Shown here in pieces: positions 17,319 through 23,734 of a DNA stretch of 64,000 bases. The notes beneath the pieces are model-generated. The model was not told the origin of the DNA. It made no database searches and worked only from the letters and a program-made list of their open reading frames with translations. Position 1 is the stretch's first letter. Each line of letters begins with the position of its first letter. The translations under genes were made by a program, and so were the position numbers. Source of the stretch: Virgisporangium ochraceum (GTDB lineage: Bacteria; Actinomycetota; Actinomycetes; Mycobacteriales; Micromonosporaceae); the NCBI RefSeq assembly GCF_016863655.1, contig NZ_BOPH01000082.1:186001-250000 (forward strand). The letters are read 5' to 3'.

Positions 17319-17959
17319 CCACCGACCGTGCCCCGTCCCACCGGCTCTTCTGGCGGCGCGTGGGAGCGGCCGCCGTGGCGCTGCTCGCCGCGTCGGTGCT
17401 GATCCTCGCGCTGGTCGTCGAGACCGGACCGGCGCGGCTGGTGTCGGCGCTGCCCGCCGACGGGGCACGGTTGGTGGTTCAGCCGGCCCGGATCGAGCTG
17501 ACGTTCAGCGCCCGGCCCGACCCGGCCCGCTCACACCTCAGTATCGGCACCGTGGACGGGACCCGGGTGCCGGCCGGTGCGGTCGGTACCGCCGGTGACC
17601 GGATGTCGGTGCCGGTCAGCCTGACCGGGGACGGCGAGTACCTCGTGGCCTACCACGCGGTCTTTCCCGGCGGACGGGCGGTCTCGGGGATGCTGCGGTT
17701 CGCGATCGACGCCGGCATCGACGCCGGCATCGACGCCGGCATCGACGCCGGTACCGAGGCCGGTACCGTGCCGGCGGCGGCCGGTGGCCTTGCGCCGGGG
17801 CCGGACGTCGGCGTCGCGCCGGACGGCGACGGACACGGCCACGGGGGCGCCGGTCCCGGGGTGACCCTGGCGGTCAGCACCGTGCTCGTGGCGCTCGGCA
17901 TGCTCACGATGGTCGTGCAGCGGCGCCGGCGGGCGCCCGACGTGAAGGTGGGCCGATGA
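17315..17959 (+). CDS. CopC-like membrane-anchored protein lacking canonical copper ligands
   Basis: A 214-aa protein with an N-terminal hydrophobic signal or anchor (15-38), a CopC-type beta-sandwich (about 45-130: SALPADGARL ... ARIELTFSARPD ... GEYLVAYHAVFPGGRAVSGMLRF), a low-complexity linker with four IDAG units encoded by perfect 12-bp tandem DNA repeats, a GHGHGG histidine patch, and a C-terminal TM helix followed by RRRRR-type basic residues. In CopC the first mature residue is His and the last strand carries DGH. Here those positions read A and GGR, so the classical Cu(II) site is absent. Start and stop overlap both neighbours (ATGA), giving tight coupling. Confidence 0.8.
   Translation: MTTDRAPSHRLFWRRVGAAAVALLAASVLILALVVETGPARLVSALPADGARLVVQPARIELTFSARPDPARSHLSIGTVDGTRVPAGAVGTAGDRMSVPVSLTGDGEYLVAYHAVFPGGRAVSGMLRFAIDAGIDAGIDAGIDAGTEAGTVPAAAGGLAPGPDVGVAPDGDGHGHGGAGPGVTLAVSTVLVALGMLTMVVQRRRRAPDVKVGR
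17705..17752 (+). repeat. Four tandem 12-bp repeats inside the CopC-like gene
   Basis: ATCGACGCCGGC occurs four times head to tail (last copy ends GGT), encoding IDAG x4 in the linker between the CopC domain and the membrane anchor. In-frame 12-bp units can expand or contract without frameshift. Confidence 0.9.
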
Positions 17960-18492
17960 TCACGATCGTGTCCGGCGGCCTCGGCCGGCCCTCGTCGTGC
18001 CGGTTGCTCGGCGAACGGCTGGCCGCGGCCACCGCACCCGACGCGGACGCCCGGTCGATCGAGGTACGCGACCACGCCCACGACCTGACCGAGGCCCTCC
18101 TGACCGGCTTCGTCCCGCCGTCGCTGCGGGAGGCCCTCGACGCGGTCCGTCACGCCGACGCGTTGATCGCCGTCACCCCGATCTTCAAGGCGTCCTACAG
18201 CGGCCTGTTCAAGATGTTCTTCGACGTTCTCGACGACTCCGCCCTAGCCGACCGGCCGGTGCTGCTCGCGGCGGTCGGCGGCACGGCGCGGCACGCACTC
18301 GCGCTGGAACACACCGTCCGGCCGCTGTTCACCTATCTACGGGCGCTCGTGGTGCCGACCGCGGTCTACGCGACCGCCGCCGAGGTGGCCGACCCGGACG
18401 CGGCGCTGCGCGACCGCATCTGCCGGGCCGGTCGCGACCTGGCCCGGCTCACGCTCACGGCGGACCCACGCCTGGTGGCGCTCCACCGGTGA
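17956..18492 (+). CDS. NAD(P)H-dependent FMN reductase (flavodoxin-like fold)
   Basis: A 178-aa flavodoxin-fold FMN reductase. Seen: an N-terminal strand and phosphate loop, IVSGGLGRPSSCRLL; the flavin loop VTPIFKASYSGLFKMFFDVL; and LLAAVGGTARHALALEH near 95. It resembles the CE1759/MsuE-type reductases that supply reduced FMN to two-component monooxygenases. Enediyne clusters often carry a flavin reductase (E6) for a partner monooxygenase, but that one is from another family and no monooxygenase is seen in this window. The ATG overlaps the CopC-like stop (ATGA), making it the last gene of the coupled operon. A hairpin follows. Confidence 0.85.
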   Translation: MITIVSGGLGRPSSCRLLGERLAAATAPDADARSIEVRDHAHDLTEALLTGFVPPSLREALDAVRHADALIAVTPIFKASYSGLFKMFFDVLDDSALADRPVLLAAVGGTARHALALEHTVRPLFTYLRALVVPTAVYATAAEVADPDAALRDRICRAGRDLARLTLTADPRLVALHR

Positions 18493-18511
18493 CCGTCCAT
18501 CGGGGACGGTC
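18491..18511 (+). terminator. Hairpin at the end of the enediyne operon
   Basis: GACCGTCC and GGACGGTC form an 8-bp stem with a 5-nt loop, overlapping the last bases of the FMN reductase gene in the gap before the convergent ARPP gene. Confidence 0.45.
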
Positions 18512-18539
18512 CGGCGGCGCCGGTCACAGTGACGGGGGG

Positions 18540-19706
18540 TCACCTGCGCCGGTTGATCCGCGGCGGACGCCGGCGTGCGGCCCGGGCGGCGTCGAGCACG
18601 TCCTGTCGCAGGAGCGCCCCGAACCCGGCCCGCTCCATCCGGCCCACGAAGTCCTCGCGGGTGCTGCCGAGCGCGGTCGCGGTGGCGTCGAGGTTCCAGT
18701 CGTGCCGGGCGAGGGTCGACAGCAGGTGCCCGCGCCTGGCCTGTGCCGCCGACAGACGGAACGTCTTCAGGTAGGCCACCCGGCCCGACCCGTCGGTGAT
18801 CAGCTCGCCGATGTGGTTCTCCCGGTCGGGGTCGAAGGTGGGAAGGAAGCGGCTCAACGTGTACGGGGCCAACCGGTACACCTTGTCCACAGTGGACGTC
18901 TCCGCGTCGGGGAGGCCGGCCGCCATGGTGCCGTGGAACGTGTGCCACTGCGCCGCGGCGCGCGCGACCTCCGCGCGGAGGTCGGCGGGCGAGCTCACCG
19001 CCGTGTCGTCGATGCGGGCGCGGAACTCCGGGACGCCGTCGTACATCACGGCGTACCGGTAGACCAGCTCGCCGTACATGTCGCGCAGGAGCGTCGGGTG
19101 CAGGGCGCGGTAGTCGTCGGGGTGACCCACCACGAACGCCGACGCGAGCGCGTCGGCCACGTACAGCATCATCCCGCACTGGTCGGGGTGGATCTCGAAG
19201 ACGCGCATCGCGTCGTCGAGCCCGGGCACCCAGGTGCCCGCGTACGCGGCCTCGATCCGGGGCGACAGCCCCACCCGCAGCGCGCGGGCGCTCCAGTCCT
19301 GCCACGCCACCGACGGGCCGCCCAGGTGCAGCGCCAGGTAGCCCTCCAGGGCCAGGTGCAGCGGCAGGAAGCGCAGCCGCTCGGGCTCGTTGCGCCGGGC
19401 GCGGGCCATCCGCCGGTCGAACCGCAGCCGGATGCCGCGCGGCTCACCCGTGGCGTCGGCGTCGGCGAGCTGGGTGCCGAACGCGGCGGCGGGGGAGCCG
19501 TCGCGGGTCCAGGTGGCCACGAACGCGTGCGGGATGAACGCGATGTAGGACGTGCGGGGCGTCACGTCGACGATGCTCAGCTCGTTGTCGCCGCGCAGGT
19601 GGGCGTGCAGGCGGAGGTCGGTGATCGGCTCGGGACGCAGCAGGGGCACCAGGCGTACCGAGCCCCACACCTGGGGTGGGCCGGCGACCAGACCGGTCAG
19701 GTTCAC
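18540..19706 (-). CDS. ARPP-2-like protein with C-terminal Fis-type helix-turn-helix
   Basis: A 388-aa protein translationally coupled to the TROVE gene (GTGA overlap at 19703-19706). The first 310 residues match, as far as I can judge by eye, the ARPP family found beside Ro60/TROVE proteins in bacterial RNA-repair or conflict loci (WGSVRLVPLLRPEPITDLRL ... WQDWSARALRVGL ... EIHPDQCGMMLYVADALASAF). The last 65 residues look like a Fis-type HTH (AQARRGHLLSTLARHDWNLD, then ATALGSTREDFVGRMERAGFG), suggesting DNA binding. A regulator or sensor partner of the Ro protein is likely. The family name rests on context plus partial recall. Confidence 0.65.
   Translation of the reverse strand: MNLTGLVAGPPQVWGSVRLVPLLRPEPITDLRLHAHLRGDNELSIVDVTPRTSYIAFIPHAFVATWTRDGSPAAAFGTQLADADATGEPRGIRLRFDRRMARARRNEPERLRFLPLHLALEGYLALHLGGPSVAWQDWSARALRVGLSPRIEAAYAGTWVPGLDDAMRVFEIHPDQCGMMLYVADALASAFVVGHPDDYRALHPTLLRDMYGELVYRYAVMYDGVPEFRARIDDTAVSSPADLRAEVARAAAQWHTFHGTMAAGLPDAETSTVDKVYRLAPYTLSRFLPTFDPDRENHIGELITDGSGRVAYLKTFRLSAAQARRGHLLSTLARHDWNLDATATALGSTREDFVGRMERAGFGALLRQDVLDAARAARRRPPRINRRR
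18885..18897. repeat. Dispersed 13-bp palindrome GTCCACWGTGGAC, copy inside the ARPP gene
   Basis: GTCCACAGTGGAC, perfect. The same word (central A or T) recurs at 94-106, 14035-14047 and 21323-21335. Confidence 0.9.
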
Positions 19707-21124
19707 GGCGCCTCCCCGGACAGGAACGTGGACACCCGCTCGTCGAGGTAGCCGAGCAGCTCGTCGAACGCCGCCGTACCGGTGCCGAAGCGGGCCAGCT
19801 CCACCAGGGCGGGCAGGTCCTCCGCGTCACGGATCCCGACGCTGGCGACCCCGCCAGCCAACGGTCGCACGTCGAACCGGTGGGCCTCGTACACCGGGTT
19901 GAGGTGGACGACGTCGGTGCGCCGGTCCGGGTCGATGCGGGTGCGCCACACCCGCAGCACCTCACCCGCGAGGCCGACCGGTGCGTTGTCCCATCCGTCG
20001 GACACGACGACCAGGCGGTCCGGCCGCAGCTCCAGCGCGTCGAGGATCCGCTCCCCGAGGGGTGTGGCGCCGAAGGGGTGCACCAGCAGCGGGTCGCCGC
20101 GGTGGGCCAGCCACAGCCCGGTGAACGACGCGGCGAGCTCGTCGAGCAGGTAGTGGGCGGCGAGGGCCACCGCGAGCGGCCGGCGCCGCTTGGTTCCCGA
20201 GCCGGCCGACGAGTAGCTGTCGTCGAGCACGGCGACCACCCGTCCCCACGTGCCGGCCCGGCGGCCGGCGACCCGGCGGGCGGCGTCGCGAAGCGCCGCG
20301 GTCAGCTCCTCGCGCCGCGCGGCCCGGTCGCGGCGGGGCAGCGCCAGCGCGTAGGACGCCAGCCGGGTCAGCGATCCGTGCGGAACCTCGTCGCGGACGG
20401 CCGTCACACCGAGCCGGGCGGCGCTCTCCTGCAGCCGCAGCCGTTCCCGCGCGGTCAGCCGGGGTGCGATCCGGTCGAGGAACGTCTTCCGGTCGATGCC
20501 GTGCCGGGCGGCCAGCCCCTCGGCGACGGTGTACGGCAGGTCGTAGAGCGCGCTCCGGTCGTAGTGCGCCCGGCGCCACGTCTCGAGCAGCGGAGCGTCG
20601 TAGCGCTTGCGGCGGCGCCAGTCGAACAGTGCGGCGCCGACCTCGGTGGGCAGCGCGAGGTGGGCGTGGCGCGCCGCTCCGGCCAGCCCGCGCCGGTACT
20701 TGACCGCGTCGAAGGTGAGGTCGTTGCGCCCGGCCAGCCAGTCGCGGACGATCGCGCGCGTGCGGCGGTTGTTGACCTTCCACGTCCGCAGCTGTGCGAA
20801 CACGCGGTAGACCCGCTGCGGCGGCATCCGCCGGAGCCGGGCCGCGATCAGGCGGCCCTCCGTCGCGCGTTCGGCCGGGCCGGCGACCTGCGACGTCCGC
20901 AGCAGGTGCGCGACGATCCGGCCGGCGTTGTGGTCGTTGATGTCCAGCGCGAGGCACGCCGCGTACACCGGCCGGTAGTTGGTGCGCACGTACTCGTGCA
21001 GGAAGTCCAGCGACAGCCGTTGCGTGGCGGCGTCGCTGTGGAACTCCCGCTGCCCGGTGGACGCGATCGCGGCGTTGACGAACATCACGACGTCTTCGCA
21101 TGCCACGAGGTCACGCAGCGACAC
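19703..21124 (-). CDS. TROVE-domain (Ro60-like) RNA-binding protein with vWA domain
   Basis: A 473-aa Ro autoantigen homologue. The N-terminal 290 residues are the helical HEAT-like TROVE ring that binds ends of misfolded or damaged RNA and Y RNAs (FVNAAIASTGQREFHSDAATQR ... HLLRTSQVAG). The C-terminal part is a vWA domain with an intact MIDAS DxSxS (DDSYS in VVAVLDDSYSSAG) and VVVSDGWDN. Bacterial Ro proteins work in RNA quality control and repair. The start chosen is the GTG at 21124, with GGAAGGGGC upstream; the frame extends 50 codons further without conservation. It overlaps the downstream ARPP gene, so the pair is an operon. No Y-RNA gene, Rtc ligase or PNPase is recognised alongside. 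Confidence 0.85.
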   Translation of the reverse strand: MSLRDLVACEDVVMFVNAAIASTGQREFHSDAATQRLSLDFLHEYVRTNYRPVYAACLALDINDHNAGRIVAHLLRTSQVAGPAERATEGRLIAARLRRMPPQRVYRVFAQLRTWKVNNRRTRAIVRDWLAGRNDLTFDAVKYRRGLAGAARHAHLALPTEVGAALFDWRRRKRYDAPLLETWRRAHYDRSALYDLPYTVAEGLAARHGIDRKTFLDRIAPRLTARERLRLQESAARLGVTAVRDEVPHGSLTRLASYALALPRRDRAARREELTAALRDAARRVAGRRAGTWGRVVAVLDDSYSSAGSGTKRRRPLAVALAAHYLLDELAASFTGLWLAHRGDPLLVHPFGATPLGERILDALELRPDRLVVVSDGWDNAPVGLAGEVLRVWRTRIDPDRRTDVVHLNPVYEAHRFDVRPLAGGVASVGIRDAEDLPALVELARFGTGTAAFDELLGYLDERVSTFLSGEAP

Positions 21125-21128
21125 CTCG

Positions 21129-21166
21129 GCCCCTTCCGACGGCCCCTTCCGGGAACAGCCCCTTCC
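21129..21166. repeat. Three GCCCCTTCC repeats at the TROVE gene start
   Basis: The 9-mer GCCCCTTCC (GGAAGGGGC on the coding strand) occurs at 21129-21137, 21142-21150 and 21158-21166. The copy nearest the GTG supplies the ribosome-binding site. The others could be operator half-sites or alternative ribosome loading sites. Confidence 0.6.
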
Positions 21167-21322
21167 ACAGACATGGAGGGCCGGCCGGGGAGTGGCGGAA
21201 CGAGCTGCGAAGGATCGCTTCAGAGGCAATTTCGGAAGTCGTACCGGAGTCCCGCGGCCGGCCCGGTCCACCATAGCGGCAGCGCGCCACCGGCGCCGTC
21301 GGAAAAGCCGCTAGTGCCGAAC

Positions 21323-21335
21323 GTCCACTGTGGAC
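21323..21335. repeat. Dispersed 13-bp palindrome GTCCACWGTGGAC, intergenic copy
   Basis: GTCCACTGTGGAC, perfect, between the TROVE gene and the secreted hydrolase. The other perfect copies (94-106, 14035-14047, 18885-18897) lie inside genes, so a simple local operator role is unlikely. Confidence 0.9.
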
Positions 21336-21396
21336 GACGCCGGAGTGTCGGGCCGGACCCGCAACCAACGACAGATGTCCAACCGTCTATCAGTGC

Positions 21397-22959
21397 ATGA
21401 GTATTTTCACCAAGGCCAGAGCTGTCGCGACCGCCGCGGCAGCCGGGGTGCTGGCCGCATCCATGGTGGCGGGTCCTGTCCTCGCACAGAAGACGGACGT
21501 CCCGGCGGGTGGCCTGCCGGGGGTGGCGGTGCCCGTCCTGAACTGGGCGCCGTGCGCCGACGACGCGGCCTACCAGTGCGCGGCGGCACAGGTCCCGCTG
21601 AACTACCGCGACCCGGGCGGCCGCACGATCACGTTGCAGGTGCGCAAGGCACCGGCCACCGACCCGGCCAAGCGGATCGGCACCCTGTTCCTGCACGCCG
21701 GTGGCCCGGGCGGGTCGGGTTGGGGCTGGGTCTCGTCGTACGCCACCAGTTCACCGGCCGAGATCCGGGAGAAGTTCGACATCGTCGGCTACGACGCCCG
21801 TGGCGTCCAGCGCAGCAGCCCGACGCTCACCTGCCTCGACACGCCGAAGTACCAGGCCCAGTGGGCACAGGTGACGACCACACCGACCACCACGTCGTTC
21901 GACACGGCGGTGCGGCTCGCCCGCGAGTTCGACGCCGCCTGCCAGGCGAACTCCGCCGACCTGCTGCCGCACGTCGGCGCCGCGAACCAGGCCCGTGACC
22001 TCGACCTGATGCGCGCCGCCGTCGGCGACCCGAAGCTGACGCTGTTCGCCGAGTCCTACGCCACCTACGTCGGCACTGTCTACCTGAACCTGTTCCCGAA
22101 GCGCACCCGCGCGGTGGTGCTGGACGCCGGTTACGACCCGGACAGGTACGCCAACGACCCGTACTCCTACGACCACGCCCAGTACGTGGCCACGGAGGCG
22201 GCGATGTACCGCTTCCTCGACTGGTGCGCGGCCACCCCGGCGCAGTGCCAGTTCGCCGCCGCCGTGCCCGGCTCGACGACGGCCCGTCTGGCGGCCCGCA
22301 TCCGGGCGATCCTGACCGACCTCGACACGAACCCGGTCCGCGACGCGGCCGGAAGGATCGTCGTCAACGGCGCGACCATGCTGTCGGAACTGACGTTCCG
22401 CCTGAACTCCGGCACCCGCCGGTGGTCGGTGCTCGGTACCGACCTGCGCTCGGCGGAGTCGCGCACCGGTCCGCTCATGTACGTCATCCCCGACTCCGAC
22501 ACGCGGTTCAACGCCGCCAACGTGTCGGTCGAGTGCGCCGACCGCGTCTACCCGCAGAGCATGCAGCTGCTGCGCGCCAAGCTGGCCCGCGCCGCCGCCG
22601 ACGCGCCGCTGACCGCGCCGGGCATGGCCTACGGCCCGCCGGCCTACGACCAGACCCACGCGCCGGCGTGCGTGCAGTGGCCGGCCGAGCGGCGCAGCCG
22701 GTACACCGGGCCGTACCACGCGGCGGGCTCGTCGCCCGTGCTCGTGGTCGGCAACACCGGTGACCCCGACACCCCGTACGCCGACTCGGTGACGCTGTCG
22801 CGCGTGCTGGACAACGGTCACCTGCTGACGTGGGAGGGCGAGGGCCACACGGCGCGTCGCAAGAGCCTGTGCGCCGAGGGTCACATGTACGCGTTCCTGC
22901 TCGCCCTCACGGTCCCGCCGGCCGGCACCGTGTGCCGGGACGCGCCCATCCCCGCGTGA
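21397..22959 (+). CDS. Secreted alpha/beta hydrolase of the tripeptidyl-aminopeptidase (TAP/SlpE) type
   Basis: A 520-aa exported hydrolase with an N-terminal signal peptide (1-31, ending GPVLAQK). The core reads LFLHAGGPGGSGWGW (oxyanion region), FDIVGYDARGVQRSSP, the nucleophile segment FAESYATYVG, then a TAP-like C-terminal domain with GNTGDPDTPYAD (acid) and GEGHTAR (His). In the family the nucleophile elbow is normally GESYG. Here both flanking glycines are alanines, which is odd but the Ser, Asp and His are kept. Streptomyces relatives trim N-terminal tripeptides from secreted proteins. No strong ribosome site is visible before the ATG; a later start would lose the signal peptide. Confidence 0.88.
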   Translation: MSIFTKARAVATAAAAGVLAASMVAGPVLAQKTDVPAGGLPGVAVPVLNWAPCADDAAYQCAAAQVPLNYRDPGGRTITLQVRKAPATDPAKRIGTLFLHAGGPGGSGWGWVSSYATSSPAEIREKFDIVGYDARGVQRSSPTLTCLDTPKYQAQWAQVTTTPTTTSFDTAVRLAREFDAACQANSADLLPHVGAANQARDLDLMRAAVGDPKLTLFAESYATYVGTVYLNLFPKRTRAVVLDAGYDPDRYANDPYSYDHAQYVATEAAMYRFLDWCAATPAQCQFAAAVPGSTTARLAARIRAILTDLDTNPVRDAAGRIVVNGATMLSELTFRLNSGTRRWSVLGTDLRSAESRTGPLMYVIPDSDTRFNAANVSVECADRVYPQSMQLLRAKLARAAADAPLTAPGMAYGPPAYDQTHAPACVQWPAERRSRYTGPYHAAGSSPVLVVGNTGDPDTPYADSVTLSRVLDNGHLLTWEGEGHTARRKSLCAEGHMYAFLLALTVPPAGTVCRDAPIPA

Positions 22960-22961
22960 CC

Positions 22962-23000
22962 GGACCGACGCCGCGGGCCGCGGGCCCGCGGCGTCGGTCC
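22962..23000. terminator. Perfect bidirectional terminator
   Basis: A perfect 17-bp stem (22962-22978 with 22984-23000) and 5-nt loop lies between the convergent hydrolase and lipoprotein genes. It is the strongest hairpin noted in the window. Confidence 0.8.
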
Positions 23001-23014
23001 GCGCCCGCGTGGGG

Positions 23015-23488
23015 TCACCCCCATCCGCAGTCCCGCGTGAGCACGCCCTCGGTGACGGCGACCGCGTCGGAGGCGTTCTCCGCCGTGACCCCGTCCAGCT
23101 TCGCGGCCATCGTGGTGAGCGCGGTCCTGACCCGCTGGGCCGTCGCGGTGGTCGCCAGCGCCTCGAACCTGGCCTTGTAGTCCTTGGCGAGCGGGACCAT
23201 CTCGCCGATGATCCGATCGAACTGCAGCGGATCCGTCGTGCCCGCCGTCACCGCCCGGGTGAGGATGTCGGCCGCCTTCTCCTTGTACTCGGCTCTGAGG
23301 TCCTTCGCGTCGGCACAGACCTGGTTGGTGTTGTCCACGGCGCGCGGCGAGGCGGTCGTGGCGGCGGACGCGGTCGGCGGGCCTGTCGGTCCCGACGATC
23401 CGTTCGCGCCGGATCCGTCGCCGCAACCGCCCACGGCGACCGCGATCGCGGCGACCGTGGCGACGGTGGCCAGGAGACGTCTGTGCAT
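23015..23488 (-). CDS. Small lipoprotein of unknown function
   Basis: A 157-aa lipoprotein. The signal peptide (MHRRLLATVATVAAIAVAVGG) ends in a VGGC lipobox at about residue 22, followed by a Gly/Ser/Thr-rich linker and a helical domain (VCADAKDLRAEYKEKAADIL ... IGEMVPLAKDYKARFEAL ... LTTMAAKLDGV) with two cysteines, one in TRDCGWG at the end. The ATG at 23488 has GGAGAGGAA upstream. It is divergent from the trypsin-like protease across a gap holding a 32-bp palindrome, so the two may be co-regulated. No family recognised. Confidence 0.8.
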   Translation of the reverse strand: MHRRLLATVATVAAIAVAVGGCGDGSGANGSSGPTGPPTASAATTASPRAVDNTNQVCADAKDLRAEYKEKAADILTRAVTAGTTDPLQFDRIIGEMVPLAKDYKARFEALATTATAQRVRTALTTMAAKLDGVTAENASDAVAVTEGVLTRDCGWG

Positions 23489-23546
23489 GCGCGTTCCTCT
23501 CCGCCGGACATGGGTTGCCGTCGATGGTCCCCGCCGCCGTGGCGGT

Positions 23547-23578
23547 GTGTCCATGCCGCACCGGTGCGGCATGGACAC
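23547..23578. promoter_or_regulatory. Perfect 32-bp palindrome between divergent secreted-protein genes
   Basis: GTGTCCATGCCGCACC is followed directly by its exact reverse complement. It lies 58 bp from the lipoprotein start and 156 bp from the protease start. A second dyad at 23671-23700 (GCATG ... CCGCCCG-AC-CGGGCGG ... CATGC) shares TCCATGC. It is best read as an operator or a hairpin; no U-run follows. Confidence 0.6.
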
Positions 23579-23734
23579 GGTCGGCCACCCCGCCGTCCGA
23601 CCACGTGTGCGCGTCGGCGACGCGTACGGGGAACTGCGTATGGCCGCCGCCGCCCCGCGGTGGTGCCCTTGCATGCGCCGCCCGACCGGGCGGTCCATGC
23701 GGGAATGCCGGCACGTCCGGCAGGAGGGCTTCAG

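Noticed and set aside
23009..23734. N-terminal extension of the trypsin-like protease frame
   Set aside because: The frame is open upstream but reads through a divergent lipoprotein gene and a palindrome. The signal peptide and AGGAGGGC site fix the start at 23735.
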